NCBI GenBank assembly: GCA_023512475.1
Contig: JAILZL010000002.1
Location: 1 to 64,000 of the forward strand
Length of the DNA: 64,000 nt
Direction of reading: 5' to 3'
Origin: Syntrophobacterales bacterium
GTDB taxonomy: Bacteria > Desulfobacterota > Desulfobaccia > Desulfobaccales > 0-14-0-80-60-11
Shown here: positions 1-8,957 of the stretch, in pieces
How positions within the stretch are numbered: the first letter of the stretch is position 1
Layout: every line of letters begins with the position of its first letter
Program-made: the position numbers and the translations under genes
The notes under the pieces: model-generated
What the model was told of the DNA's origin: nothing
The model's database searches: none
The model's input: the letters and a program-made list of their open reading frames with translations, nothing else

Positions 1-81
1 ACCCGGGCGCTTGGGTGTCATGGTATGCGCGTGTGTGGGGGCGGGGGCTAAGGCCCGGGGGGCCCTTACCCCCCCCCCAAG

Positions 82-152
82 CCCCTCCCCCCAACCCATA
101 AAGGGTTGGGAGGAGGTGTGGGGGAGGGCAGGGATCTGTGATCCCTGGCCCT
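82..152 (+). repeat. Intergenic hairpin repeat, copy A
   Basis: This lies just downstream of the purF stop. It shares the right half of the element seen at 37996-38117 and 39617-39732: a CCCAT-GGG motif, a G-rich run, then GGGCAGGG-TC-tgt-GA-CCCTGGCC. In this copy CAGGGATC/GATCCCTG forms a perfect 8-bp stem around a TGT loop. The left half (acacccctcccc) is not recognisable here. It may act as a terminator-like structure for purF, but it has no T tract. Confidence 0.55.
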
Positions 153-158
153 CCCCCA

Positions 159-1658
159 TCAGCCGCTGCAGCCCGAGGGGGGGTCTTCCTTGCCTGGGGC
201 GCAGATGTCCTCTTCGAAGCAGGTTTTGGAGAAGTCTTCTTCCAGGGGTTCGGCGTAGTCGCCGGTGAAGCAGGCCAGGCAGAAGCTTTGGGGGTCCAGC
301 TCGGTGGCCTCCACCATGGCCTCCACGGAAAGGTAGCCCAAATAGTCCAGGCCCAGGTAGTCCCGGATCTGGTTGACGTTTTGGTGCGCGGCGATGAGCT
401 CGCCCTTGCTGGAAAAGTCGATGCCGTAATAGCAGGGGAAGCGGTGGGGTGGGCAGGAGACCAGAAGGATCACCTCCTTGGCTCCCGCCTCCCGGAGGGA
501 TTTCACCCGGGAGCGGGTGGTGGTGCCCCGGATGATGGAATCCTCCACCACCACGACGCGTTTGTCCTTGAGAATCTCCCGCACCGGATTGAGCTTGATG
601 CGCACGGAGAAGTCCCGCATGGACTGGCTGGGCTGGATGAAGGTGCGGCCCACATAGTGGTTTCTGATCACCCCCATCTCAAAGGGCATGTCCATGACGT
701 CGGCGAAGCCCAGGGCGGCGTAGGTGCCGGAGTCGGGAAAGGGCATCACCAGGTCGCCTTCCACCGGGTGCTCCCGGGCCAGGCAGGCCCCCAGACGTTT
801 GCGCACCTTATAGACGCTCTTCCCGAAGATGCGGCTGTCGGGCCGGGCGAAATAGATGAACTCGAAGATGCAGTACCTGGGGGGCTGGGGCGGAAAGGGC
901 TTGTGGGAATGCAGGCCCTTGGCGTCCATGAGGACGATCTCCCCGGGCTCCACCTCCCGGAAGTAGTCGGCCTGCACCAGGTCCAGGGCGCAGGTCTCCG
1001 AGGCCGCCACCCAGGAGCCGTTGAGGGCGCCCAGGCACAGAGGCCGGAAGCCCCGGGGGTCCCGGGCGGCGATGACTTTGTCGGCGGTGGCCAACACCAG
1101 GGAATAGGAGCCCTTCACTTCGCCCAAGGCCGCGGCCAGGGCCTCCACCAGGCCCTGGTTGTGATGCCGAGCCATGAGGTGGACGATGACCTCGGTATCC
1201 ATGGAGGACTGGAAGATGGAGCCCGCCTCTTCCAGGCGGCGCCGGATGGCCCGGGCGTTGGTCAGGGTGCCGTTGTGGGCAATGGCGATGGTCTGGCCGC
1301 CGTGCTGCACAATGAAGGGCTGGGCGTTGATGAGCAGGGTGGAGCCGGTGGTGGAATAGCGCACGTGCCCGATGGCCAGATGGCCGGTGAGTCGTTCCAG
1401 GATGTCCTTGTGGAACACCTCGGGCACCAGCCCCAGGCCCCGGTGGGAACTCACCCGGCAGCCGTCGCCGGCCACGATGCCGCAGGACTCCTGGCCCCGG
1501 TGCTGGAGGGCGTAAAGGCCAAAGTAGGTAAGACGGGCGGCCTCGGGGTGGCCGAAGATGCCAAAGACGCCGCATTTTTCCCGGGGCCGCGCCATGGGGG
1601 CGCCAAGCGGGGGAGTCTCACGGAAATCCTGGGGAGTCATAAAACTGGCGGGGTTCAC
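159..1658 (-). CDS. purF: Amidophosphoribosyltransferase
   Basis: This enzyme catalyses the first committed step of purine synthesis, PRPP plus glutamine to phosphoribosylamine. The Ntn glutaminase domain begins at CGVFGIFG, Cys29 with the GTG start used here, so a propeptide must be removed to expose the cysteine nucleophile. The PRPP loop VVVVEDSIIRGTTT sits in the C-terminal half. Cysteines in CPPHRFPC and CLACF fit the Fe-S-containing Bacillus-type enzyme. The GTG at 1658 has AGGA four bases upstream. ATGs at 1640 and 1595 are alternatives, the last leaving a 7-residue propeptide. It stands alone and is divergent from the hydrogenase operon. Confidence 0.96.
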   Translation of the reverse strand: MNPASFMTPQDFRETPPLGAPMARPREKCGVFGIFGHPEAARLTYFGLYALQHRGQESCGIVAGDGCRVSSHRGLGLVPEVFHKDILERLTGHLAIGHVRYSTTGSTLLINAQPFIVQHGGQTIAIAHNGTLTNARAIRRRLEEAGSIFQSSMDTEVIVHLMARHHNQGLVEALAAALGEVKGSYSLVLATADKVIAARDPRGFRPLCLGALNGSWVAASETCALDLVQADYFREVEPGEIVLMDAKGLHSHKPFPPQPPRYCIFEFIYFARPDSRIFGKSVYKVRKRLGACLAREHPVEGDLVMPFPDSGTYAALGFADVMDMPFEMGVIRNHYVGRTFIQPSQSMRDFSVRIKLNPVREILKDKRVVVVEDSIIRGTTTRSRVKSLREAGAKEVILLVSCPPHRFPCYYGIDFSSKGELIAAHQNVNQIRDYLGLDYLGYLSVEAMVEATELDPQSFCLACFTGDYAEPLEEDFSKTCFEEDICAPGKEDPPSGCSG

Positions 1659-1972
1659 CGCGTCCTGGGGGAGATCACGTCCTCAGATTCCTCATCTAAG
1701 CATAAACCATTTTGTATGACAAGTCGAACGGAAACGGATAACGGTCAGCAGGGGAGGGGCCGGGCCGCCCTTTCCCTCCGGGTGGTTGTCCCGGGGTCCC
1801 CGGTCATGTACAAAAAACCCCAAGTTTAAGCCAGCTTCTAAAAAATTATTTCTATACCTCTTTCGGAAAATGTGCTAAGAGGAGGATAAGGAACTTTCTG
1901 AGAGGGGGGTGATTGCCAGCGTCTGTGCCCGTTATCCGCCAACCTCGTGACCATGCAGAAAAAGGAGGGGAC
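1659..1972. other. Divergent intergenic region purF / hydrogenase
   Basis: These 314 bases have no gene. The half near purF carries a candidate purF promoter. The part near 1830-1880 is an AT-rich island (runs of A and T around 1838-1856) that probably holds the hydrogenase promoter, but I could not place a convincing -35/-10 pair. A strong ribosome site (AGGAGGGG) stands at the right edge. Confidence 0.5.
1694..1722 (-). promoter_or_regulatory. Candidate purF promoter
   Basis: On the minus strand TTGTCA (1717-1722) and TTAGAT (1694-1699) are separated by 17 bases, with a TG extension just before the -10. This would give a leader of about 28 bases before the GTG at 1658. It is a pattern match only. 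Confidence 0.35.
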
Positions 1973-3160
1973 ATGCACGATCGCCTGGAGTCTTTGCCCC
2001 GGAATTTCGGGGTCCTGTCCCGCCGGGACTTTCTCAAGTTCTGTGCCGTGGCCGCGGCCGGCATGGGCTTGCCCCTGAGCGCCGGCATCCGGATGGCCGA
2101 AGCGGTGGCGGAGGGCATGAAGAAGCCGCCGGTCATCTGGATTTCCGGCCAGGAGTGCACCGGCTGCACCGAAAGCCTTCTGCGCACCACCCACCCCACC
2201 GTGGAAAAACTCATCCTGGATCTCATCTCCCTGGACTACCACGAAACCCTGAGCACCCCCTCCGGCGAGCTGGCGGAGGCGGCCAAAAAGAAATCCCTGG
2301 AGGAAAACCGGGGCAAGCTCATCCTGGTGGTGGAGGGCTCCATCCCCACCAAGGATGGCGGCATCTATTGTCAGATCGGCGGCAAGCCGGTGTTGCAGAT
2401 CCTGCAGGAGGTGGCACCCCAGGCCATGGCCCATGTGGCCATCGGCTCCTGCGCCGCCTGGGGCGGCATCCCCTCCGCCGGGCCCAACCCCACCGGCGCG
2501 GTGGGGGCGGCGGAGGCCCTGGGGGGCAGATACGCCTTTATCAATATCCCCGGCTGCCCGCCCAACCCCTATAATTTCCTCTCCACCGTCCTTTATCTCC
2601 TTACCTTCAAGAAGGCCCCGGAGCTGGACGACCAGGGGCGGCCCAAGTTCGCCTACCGGCGCCTCATTCATGAAGGCTGTGAGCGCCGGGCCCATTTTGA
2701 CGCCGGCCGCTTCGCCCTGGAATTCGGCGATGAGGGCCATCGCCGGGGCTGGTGTCTCTACAAGTTGGGGTGCAAGGGACCGGAGACCTTCAACAACTGC
2801 CCCTCCCAGCTCTTCGGGGATGTGGGCCCCCGGAGCTGGCCGGTGGGCACCGGCGCCCCCTGCTTCGGCTGCTCGGAGAAGCAGGTGGCCTTCACCAAGC
2901 CCATCCCGGAGTTGGCCAGCCTGCGGTATTTCACCCCCGGCGGCATCCCGGTGGAGGAGGTGCGCAAAGGGGGCGGGGAACTGAGGGTGACGCCGCCGGT
3001 GGCCTTCGCCCCCATCGAGGCCCCCAAAGGCTCCGGGGTGAGCTCCGGGGCCGCGGCGGTGGCCGGCGCCGCCGTGGGCGCGGTGGTGGGGGCCGCGGCC
3101 GCCATGGCCGTGAAGCTGGGGCAAAAGGAGCCCCCCCAGGAAGGCGGCGGGGAGGGCTGA
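1973..3160 (+). CDS. hybO: [NiFe] hydrogenase small subunit, Tat-exported
   Basis: This is the electron-transfer small subunit of a periplasmic membrane-bound uptake hydrogenase. The protein is 395 aa from the ATG at 1973, which has AGGAGGGG just upstream; an in-frame upstream start at 1913 lacks this. A twin-arginine motif SRRDFLK (residues 16-22) precedes a hydrophobic stretch. Proximal-cluster cysteines are in ECTGCTES, and later ones in HEGCERR, LGCKG and CFGC. The C-terminus has an Ala/Gly/Val-rich helix (AAVAGAAVGAVVGAAAAMAV) likely to anchor it in the membrane. It is first in an operon with the order small subunit, Fe-S protein, NrfD-type subunit, large subunit, protease, the same as E. 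coli hybOABCD. Confidence 0.95.
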   Translation: MHDRLESLPRNFGVLSRRDFLKFCAVAAAGMGLPLSAGIRMAEAVAEGMKKPPVIWISGQECTGCTESLLRTTHPTVEKLILDLISLDYHETLSTPSGELAEAAKKKSLEENRGKLILVVEGSIPTKDGGIYCQIGGKPVLQILQEVAPQAMAHVAIGSCAAWGGIPSAGPNPTGAVGAAEALGGRYAFINIPGCPPNPYNFLSTVLYLLTFKKAPELDDQGRPKFAYRRLIHEGCERRAHFDAGRFALEFGDEGHRRGWCLYKLGCKGPETFNNCPSQLFGDVGPRSWPVGTGAPCFGCSEKQVAFTKPIPELASLRYFTPGGIPVEEVRKGGGELRVTPPVAFAPIEAPKGSGVSSGAAAVAGAAVGAVVGAAAAMAVKLGQKEPPQEGGGEG

Positions 3161-3163
3161 GCC

Positions 3164-4129
3164 ATGGCCATCAGCCGCCGTTCTTTCCTGAAACTGGCCG
3201 CCGGAGCCGGCCTGGCCGCCGGGGCGTCCCTGGCCCCAGCCCCGGTTGGGGCCCGGCCGCCGGTGCCCCGCCTGCCGGAGGCCGTGGGCATCCTCTACGA
3301 CGCCACCCTGTGCATCGGCTGCAAGGCCTGCATGTCCGCCTGCAAGGAATTCAACGGCCTCCCTCCGGAGCACACCGATCCCCGGGCCATCTGGGATGAT
3401 CCCCTGGACCTGTCCGCCAAAACCGTCAACATCGTCAAACTCTACACCCACGGCAGCGGCCTGGCCAAGGACCGGGAGGTGGATGGCTACGCCTACATCC
3501 GGCGCTTCTGCATGCACTGCGTGGACCCGGCCTGCACCTCCGCCTGCCCGGTGGGGGCCCTCTACAAGGACGCCCGCACCGGGATCGTCAAATACAACCC
3601 CGACGTCTGCATCGGCTGCCGCTACTGCCAGATCGCCTGTCCGTATAACATCCCCAAGTTTCAGTGGGATTCGCCCTTTCCCCGCATTGTCAAGTGCCAG
3701 ATGTGCGATCATCTCCAGGCCCGGGGGAGTTTCCCCGCCTGCTGCCGTTTCTGCCCCACCGGCGCCTCCCTCTTCGGGGAGGTGCGGGAGCTCCTGCGGG
3801 AGGCCCGGCGCCGTCTGGCCCTCAAGGAAGGGGAGCCCACCTGGTTCCCCTTGCGGCGGGTGGACTCCGGCTCGCACACCTACCGGGCCGCGCCCGCCTA
3901 TCTCCCCTATATCTACGGCGAAAAGGACGGGGGCGGCACCCAGGTCCTCATGCTGAGCAGCGTGCCCTTTGCCAAGCTGGGGCTGCCGGCTCTGGGGGAG
4001 GACTCCATCGCCAGCCATTCGGAGACCGTCTATCATGCCCTCTACAAGGGCATGCTCCTCCCGTACCTCGTCTTAAGCGGCCTGGTCTATCTGGTGTACC
4101 GCAACACCACCAAAAAGGACCTGCCCTGA
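3164..4129 (+). CDS. hybA: Hydrogenase Fe-S electron-transfer subunit (HybA-like)
   Basis: This is a ferredoxin-like subunit carrying electrons from the small subunit toward the membrane subunit. It begins with a Tat signal (SRRSFLK, residues 4-10). Cysteine clusters follow: CIGCKACMSAC (50-60), CMHCVDPACTSACP, CIGCRYCQIACP and CQMCDHL...CCRFCP, consistent with four [4Fe-4S] sites. A C-terminal hydrophobic segment (GMLLPYLVLSGLVYLVY) matches the tail anchor of HybA proteins. The start is 3 bases after the hybO stop. The family resembles DmsB/NrfC; the hydrogenase assignment comes from the operon. Confidence 0.92.
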   Translation: MAISRRSFLKLAAGAGLAAGASLAPAPVGARPPVPRLPEAVGILYDATLCIGCKACMSACKEFNGLPPEHTDPRAIWDDPLDLSAKTVNIVKLYTHGSGLAKDREVDGYAYIRRFCMHCVDPACTSACPVGALYKDARTGIVKYNPDVCIGCRYCQIACPYNIPKFQWDSPFPRIVKCQMCDHLQARGSFPACCRFCPTGASLFGEVRELLREARRRLALKEGEPTWFPLRRVDSGSHTYRAAPAYLPYIYGEKDGGGTQVLMLSSVPFAKLGLPALGEDSIASHSETVYHALYKGMLLPYLVLSGLVYLVYRNTTKKDLP

Positions 4130-4141
4130 AGGAGGGAGCCG

Positions 4142-5284
4142 ATGGCGGAAGAATTCGTGCCTGTGCAAACCAAGGTCGTCACCAAGCCCTTTCTGGTGCT
4201 GGCCGCCCTGGCCCTCACCGGCTTGGGACTCATCGCCTACCGCTATGTGGCGGGCCTGGGTGCGGTGACCAACCTGAGTGACGGCTACCCCTGGGGCATC
4301 TGGATCGCCTATGACGTGCTCGTGGGCACCGCCCTGGGCTGCGGCGGCTACGCCATGGCCATCCTGGTCTACGTCTTCAACCGCTGGGAATACCACCCCC
4401 TGGTGCGCTCCGCCGTGCTCACCAGCGTGTTGGGCTACACCCTGGCGGCGGTGGCCATCTTCATTGATATCGGCCGCTATTGGAACGGCTACAAACTCTT
4501 TCTCCCCTGGCAGGTGAATTTGAGCTCGGTGCTGGTGGAGGTGGCCCTGTGCATCGGCGCTTATGTGGTGGTGCTGTGGATTGAGTTTCTCCCCACCCTG
4601 CTGGAAAAGCACCGGGAGCACCCAAAGGCGGCGGTGTGGCTGAGGCGCCTGAACCATGCCCTGCCCGTCATCGCCGCGGTGGGCATCCTCCTGCCCACCA
4701 TGCACCAGTCCTCCCTGGGCACCCTCATGGTCATCGCCGGGGGCAAGCTCTCTCCCCTGTGGCAGACCAGTCTCCTGCCCCTCTTCTTCCTGTTGTCGGC
4801 CCTGGCCATGGGCTTTGCCGTCACCGCGGTGGAGTCCATCGCCTCCTCCTACTTCTTCCGGCGGCCCTATGAGACCCCCATGCTGGCCAACCTGGCCCGG
4901 GTAACCGCCGGGGTGGTGGCGGCCTATCTGGTGCTGCGCCTGGCGGACCTCCTCTACCGCGGGGCGCCGGTGCTCTCCAGCGGCTGGTTGAGCGCCATGT
5001 TCTTCCTGGAGAACCTCCTTTATATGGTCCCCCTGATCTTCCTGGTGAGCCCCCGGGCCGCCCGGAACCTGCGGGTCCTCTTCCTGGCCGGCCTGGCCCT
5101 GCTCCTGGCCGGGGCGGTCTATCGTTTCAACGCCTTCCTCGTGGGCTTCTCCCCCGGTCCGGGGTGGCGCTATTTCCCGGCGATGCCGGAGATTGCCATC
5201 ACCCTGGGGCTGGTGTCCCTGGAGCTCATGGCCTACCTCTACTTTGTCAAACGCTACCCGGTGCTGCCGGCCCAGCATGGCTGA
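4142..5284 (+). CDS. hybB: Hydrogenase membrane subunit, NrfD/HybB family
   Basis: This polytopic integral membrane protein of the NrfD/PsrC family (380 aa, about ten hydrophobic segments) is expected to pass electrons to the quinone pool without a haem. The GYPWGIWIAYDVL segment near residues 48-60 is typical of the family. AGGAGG stands 6-11 bases upstream of the ATG, and hybA ends 12 bases earlier. Its position between the Fe-S subunit and the large subunit matches the Hyb-type hydrogenase-2 layout, which supports H2 uptake linked to menaquinone rather than a cytochrome b subunit. Confidence 0.92.
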   Translation: MAEEFVPVQTKVVTKPFLVLAALALTGLGLIAYRYVAGLGAVTNLSDGYPWGIWIAYDVLVGTALGCGGYAMAILVYVFNRWEYHPLVRSAVLTSVLGYTLAAVAIFIDIGRYWNGYKLFLPWQVNLSSVLVEVALCIGAYVVVLWIEFLPTLLEKHREHPKAAVWLRRLNHALPVIAAVGILLPTMHQSSLGTLMVIAGGKLSPLWQTSLLPLFFLLSALAMGFAVTAVESIASSYFFRRPYETPMLANLARVTAGVVAAYLVLRLADLLYRGAPVLSSGWLSAMFFLENLLYMVPLIFLVSPRAARNLRVLFLAGLALLLAGAVYRFNAFLVGFSPGPGWRYFPAMPEIAITLGLVSLELMAYLYFVKRYPVLPAQHG

Positions 5285-5304
5285 TCGTCGCAGGAGGGAT
5301 ACTC

Positions 5305-7005
5305 ATGGCCAAGAGAATCACCATTGACCCGATTACCCGCATCGAAGGCCACCTGCGCATCGACTGCGAGATCGACAATGGCAAGGTCATCAACGCCTGG
5401 TCTTCCGGCCAGATGTGGCGGGGGATTGAGATCATCCTCCAGGGCCGGGATCCCCGGGATGCCCCCACCTACACCCAGCGCATCTGCGGGGTGTGCACCA
5501 CCGTGCACGCCCTGGCCTCGGTCCGGGCCATCGAAAACGCCCTGAAGCTGGAGGTGCCCCTCAACGCCCAGTACATCCGCAACCTCATCATCGCCGCCCA
5601 TGCGGTGCATGACCATATCGTGCATTTCTACATCCTCTCCGCCCTGGACTGGGTGGACATCACCTCCGCCCTCAAGGCCGACCCCAGAAAGACGGCCCAG
5701 CTGGCGGAGAGCCTCTCCTCCTGGCACCGCAACCACGTCCAGGAGTTCAAGGCGGTACAGGACAAGCTCAAGGCGGTGGTGGACTCCGGCCAGTTGGGCA
5801 TCTTCGCCAACGGCTACTGGGGCCATCCGGCCATGAAGCTGCCCCCGGAGGTCAACCTGCTGGCCGCCACCCACTATCTCCAGGCCCTGGAATACCAGCG
5901 CAAGGCCAACATGATCGTCTCCATCCTGGGGAGCAAGACCCCCCATGTGGCCACCCTGGTGCCCGGCGGGGTCTCCTGCGCCGTCAATCCCGAATCCCCG
6001 GCCGCCCTTAATACCGAGCGGCTGTTTTATATCAAGTCCATCATCGACGACCTGGGGGATTTCGTCCGGCAGGTCTATCTGGTGGACGTCTGCGCCGTGG
6101 GCGCCCTGTACGCCGACTGGACGAAGTACGGCGCCGGGGTCACCAATTACTTGTCGGTGCCCGAACTCCCCATGGACACCAAAGGCACCGTCTTCCGGCT
6201 CCCCGGCGGCTACATCAAAAACGGCGACCTCAAGACCTTCACGCCCATCACCTCCTATCAGGATGACTTTTTCCGGGAGGGGGTGAAGGAATCCATCAAG
6301 CACTCCTGGTATGAGGGGGAATGGACCAAGCATCCCTGGGACGAGACCACCCAACCCAGGTACACCGGCTTTCAGGACAAGGGCAAGTACTCCTGGGTGA
6401 AGTCCCCCTGCTTCTACGATCAGCCGGCCCAAGTGGGGCCGTTGGCCAATGTGCTGTGCATGTATGCCGCCGGCCATGCCCCCACCAGGAAATACGTGGA
6501 GCAGGCCCTGGGCCTGGTGAGCAAACTGGCCGGCACCCAGGTGGGGCCGGAGGCGCTCCACTCCACCATCGGCCGCCACGCCGCCCGGGCCATCCGCTGC
6601 GCGGTGTTCATGGACGAGCTCCAGGTCCAGTGGCAGGCCCTGGTGGATAACATCGCCAAGGGCGATCTGGCGGTCTGCACCCCCTATCCCATCCGGCCGG
6701 GGGAAAGCCGGGGCTTCGGCTTCCACGAGGCCCCCCGGGGGGTGCTCTCCCATTGGATTGTCATTGACAGCAACCGCATCAAAAACTACCAGGCGGTGGT
6801 GCCCTCCACCTGGAACGCCTGTCCCCGGAACCACCACGATGCCCCGGGCCCCTATGAGGCCTCGCTGGTGGGCAACCCGGTGGCCGACCCCGAGCGGCCC
6901 CTGGAGGTGCTGCGCACCGTCCACTCCTTTGACCCCTGCCTGGCCTGCGCCATCCACCTCCATGACCCCCGGGGCCGGGTGCTGACCCAGGTGCGGGCCC
7001 TGTAA
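5305..7005 (+). CDS. hybC: [NiFe] hydrogenase large subunit
   Basis: This is the catalytic subunit carrying the NiFe(CN)2CO site. The ATG at 5305 gives the family N-terminus MAKRITIDPITRIEGHLRI and has AGGAGG upstream; the frame is open further 5' but that overlaps hybB. Nickel ligands are in RICGVC (from residue 59) and DPCLACAIH (from residue 543). The 15 residues after that histidine form the peptide normally cleaved during maturation, probably by the downstream protease. At 566 aa it is of normal length. It is co-exported with HybO, having no signal of its own. Confidence 0.96.
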   Translation: MAKRITIDPITRIEGHLRIDCEIDNGKVINAWSSGQMWRGIEIILQGRDPRDAPTYTQRICGVCTTVHALASVRAIENALKLEVPLNAQYIRNLIIAAHAVHDHIVHFYILSALDWVDITSALKADPRKTAQLAESLSSWHRNHVQEFKAVQDKLKAVVDSGQLGIFANGYWGHPAMKLPPEVNLLAATHYLQALEYQRKANMIVSILGSKTPHVATLVPGGVSCAVNPESPAALNTERLFYIKSIIDDLGDFVRQVYLVDVCAVGALYADWTKYGAGVTNYLSVPELPMDTKGTVFRLPGGYIKNGDLKTFTPITSYQDDFFREGVKESIKHSWYEGEWTKHPWDETTQPRYTGFQDKGKYSWVKSPCFYDQPAQVGPLANVLCMYAAGHAPTRKYVEQALGLVSKLAGTQVGPEALHSTIGRHAARAIRCAVFMDELQVQWQALVDNIAKGDLAVCTPYPIRPGESRGFGFHEAPRGVLSHWIVIDSNRIKNYQAVVPSTWNACPRNHHDAPGPYEASLVGNPVADPERPLEVLRTVHSFDPCLACAIHLHDPRGRVLTQVRAL

Positions 7006-7015
7006 CACCTGAACC

Positions 7016-7042
7016 GGCGGGGGCCGGAACCCGGCCCCCGCC
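7016..7042 (+). other. Perfect hairpin between hybC and hybD
   Basis: A 12-bp perfect inverted repeat (GGCGGGGGCCGG / CCGGCCCCCGCC) with a 3-base loop AAC lies in the 54-base gap. It is followed only by a short pyrimidine stretch (tcctttcc), not a clear T tract. It could attenuate hybD or stabilise the structural-gene mRNA. Confidence 0.5.
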
Positions 7043-7059
7043 TCCTTTCCGGGGGGAGC

Positions 7060-7554
7060 ATGGGCCGGCTGACGCTTCTAGGTCTGGGAAATATCCTCCT
7101 CACCGATGAGGGGGTGGGGGTCTGGGCCGTGAGGGAGGTCCAACGGCGCTGGCGCCTGCCCCCGGAGGTGGAGGTGGTGGACGGGGGCACCGCCGGCCTG
7201 GATCTCCTCCCCTACGTGGAGGAGCGGGACTGGCTCCTGGTGGTGGACGCAGTGGAGTTTCAGCGGGAGCCGGGCTTCATGGGGTGGCTGGCGGGGGAGG
7301 AACTGCTGGCGGGGGGCACGGCCCAGGCCTCCCTGCATCACCTGGGCCTGCGGGAGGTGCTGGCCGCGGCGCAGCTTTTGGACCGCTCCCCCCAGGGGGT
7401 GCTGCTCCTGGGCATCCAGCCCCACCTCCTCACCACCGGGGTGGGGCTGTCGCCCTGCCTGGAGGCCCGCCTCCCGGAGGTGGTGCAGGAGATCGTGGCC
7501 CGCCTGGGGGCCCTGGGTTATCCACCCCTGGGGCCGGCGGAGTCCGAGGACTGA
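7060..7554 (+). CDS. hybD: Hydrogenase maturation protease
   Basis: This endopeptidase removes the C-terminal peptide of the nickel-loaded large subunit. The GLGNILLTDEGVGVWAV motif at the N-terminus carries the family glutamate/aspartate metal ligand. DGGTAGLDL and LLVVDAVEF follow, with a histidine in SLHHLGL. The 164 aa match the HybD/HyaD family. GGGGGGAG precedes the ATG. It is last in the hydrogenase operon, and no hypABCDEF genes are in the window. Confidence 0.93.
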   Translation: MGRLTLLGLGNILLTDEGVGVWAVREVQRRWRLPPEVEVVDGGTAGLDLLPYVEERDWLLVVDAVEFQREPGFMGWLAGEELLAGGTAQASLHHLGLREVLAAAQLLDRSPQGVLLLGIQPHLLTTGVGLSPCLEARLPEVVQEIVARLGALGYPPLGPAESED

Positions 7555-7686
7555 AGGGTCTTCCGGCCGGGAAAGGAGCCGGCGCGGGAAGCCTCGGGCC
7601 TCTGAAGGAAAAGGGGCAGGGAAAAGAAGAAGGGAAGGGGGAGGCGGGCTCCCCTCTTCCCTTACGGCGCTCGTCAGGGTCCCGGA

Positions 7687-8163
7687 TTACTCCGGACCGG
7701 TGCCGCCCGGGACAATGAGGAGGGGCACCGGCAGGCCCCGATGGGTCACGTCCCGCAACACCCGCTCCGTCACCGAGCCCAACAGGTGTCGGGCCACATA
7801 CCCGTGGCCGTGGGTGCCCATCACCAGGAACTTGATGGGCCCGGCCCCGCTCAGGTACTCCACGATGGCCTCCGCGGGGGATTTCTCCGTTTCCAGCAGG
7901 TGAGTCCGCACCGGGACCCCGGCCTGCCGTCCCCGCTCCTCCGCCTCCTGCAGGATTTTTTGAGCCTGAGCCTCGTGATCCTCTTTCAGGTGCCGGTCAA
8001 TGAAGGCGAAATAGCCGGCCTTGCGGAGCTGCACCACGTGCAGCACCTCCACCGGCCGGTCCATGAGCTTGGCCAGACTCAGGGCCGTCTCCAGGGCCTC
8101 CCAGGAAGAAGGGGAGCCGTCCACCGCCACCAGAATGGGTTTGGCCGGAGTCGCGCTCATCAA
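7687..8163 (-). CDS. Universal stress protein (UspA family)
   Basis: This is a single-domain USP of 158 aa. It starts with the family strand (ILVAVDGSPSS) and ends with the nucleotide-binding pattern G-2x-G-9x-G-S in GTHGHGYVARHLLGS. Its role is probably ATP-binding stress signalling; the partner is unknown. The start overlaps the stop of the upstream TIGR02186 gene by 4 bases, so it is translationally coupled as third gene of the TauE operon. Confidence 0.9.
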   Translation of the reverse strand: MMSATPAKPILVAVDGSPSSWEALETALSLAKLMDRPVEVLHVVQLRKAGYFAFIDRHLKEDHEAQAQKILQEAEERGRQAGVPVRTHLLETEKSPAEAIVEYLSGAGPIKFLVMGTHGHGYVARHLLGSVTERVLRDVTHRGLPVPLLIVPGGTGPE

Positions 8164-8957
8164 TGGTGCCCTCCTTTCTTGAAGATGAAGCCCACGCCCA
8201 AGCCGGCGCCCATGGCTACCAGCACCGAGAAGATGCCGAAAAAGACGGGATGGTTCTGGGAGGTGTAGGTCAGCCAGTGTTCCAGTCCCACCTTCCGGAT
8301 TTCAATGAGGTCCCGGCCGTAGCCCACCAACTCCCCGTTCACGAAGGCAAAGGATTCCACCTGGTAGGTGCCCTCGGTGGCCGCCGGCGGGAAGCGGAAG
8401 TAGTGCTTGAACAGCTGGCCTTCCTTCACCTCCAGGCGCCGGGGGTCGGTGACGATGTTGTAGAGATTCGCCTCCTCCTTGATCTTCAGCAGCCCTTGGA
8501 AGACCTTGTCGGCATCGTCCGCCGCGGCCTCGCCCCGGAGGAGATGCAATTTCATTTTCTGCCGGATGGCCTCATAGCCCAGCTCCAGCTCCCGGGCGGT
8601 CTCCGGGGGGATGATCTCCTCCAGGGGTTTGGCGGCGTGGATCTTGTACATGAAGGGCACGCCGCTCACCTCATACTGCTTCACCGTCATCCAGAAAGGG
8701 CCCACCCGGCCTTTGACGGAGAGCTTGATGTCCTCCTCCTTGGCCGCGGTGAGGCGCACCACCAGGTCAGCCCCCGGCACCGGGTTGACCCCGAAAAAGG
8801 TGACCTGGTCGCCCCGGTAAGAGAGCCCGATCTCGATGAGATTTTTGGACGCCGCGGTGAGGACCTTCTCCTTGGCCGCTGGGGAGACGGCCACCGCCGG
8901 GCCGGCGGTCGCCAGCCACAGCCCCGCCCATGCCAGAACCGTTGCCAGTCGCCGCAT
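8160..8957 (-). CDS. TIGR02186-family membrane protein
   Basis: This conserved protein has no established function (putative transmembrane protein, TIGR02186/Alph_Pro_TM). It has a cleavable signal (LATVLAWAGLWLATAGPAVA), an extracytoplasmic beta-rich region of about 200 residues, and one C-terminal membrane helix (PVFFGIFSVLVAMGAGLGVGFIF) followed by KKGGHH. The ATG overlaps the TauE stop. These proteins commonly sit beside TauE/SafE permeases, suggesting an accessory role in anion export, which is inferred from context only. Confidence 0.82.
   Translation of the reverse strand: MRRLATVLAWAGLWLATAGPAVAVSPAAKEKVLTAASKNLIEIGLSYRGDQVTFFGVNPVPGADLVVRLTAAKEEDIKLSVKGRVGPFWMTVKQYEVSGVPFMYKIHAAKPLEEIIPPETARELELGYEAIRQKMKLHLLRGEAAADDADKVFQGLLKIKEEANLYNIVTDPRRLEVKEGQLFKHYFRFPPAATEGTYQVESFAFVNGELVGYGRDLIEIRKVGLEHWLTYTSQNHPVFFGIFSVLVAMGAGLGVGFIFKKGGHH

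Noticed and set aside
138-1829. 563-aa open frame on the plus strand over purF
   Set aside because: It is antisense to a clear PurF and its His/Gly/Asp-rich sequence is typical of shadow frames in GC-rich DNA.
1838-4036. 732-aa minus-strand frame over the hydrogenase genes
   Set aside because: Antisense shadow; both covered genes have strong motifs on the plus strand.
5164-5304. N-terminal extension of the hydrogenase large subunit
   Set aside because: It overlaps hybB in another frame; the family N-terminus and ribosome site are at 5305.
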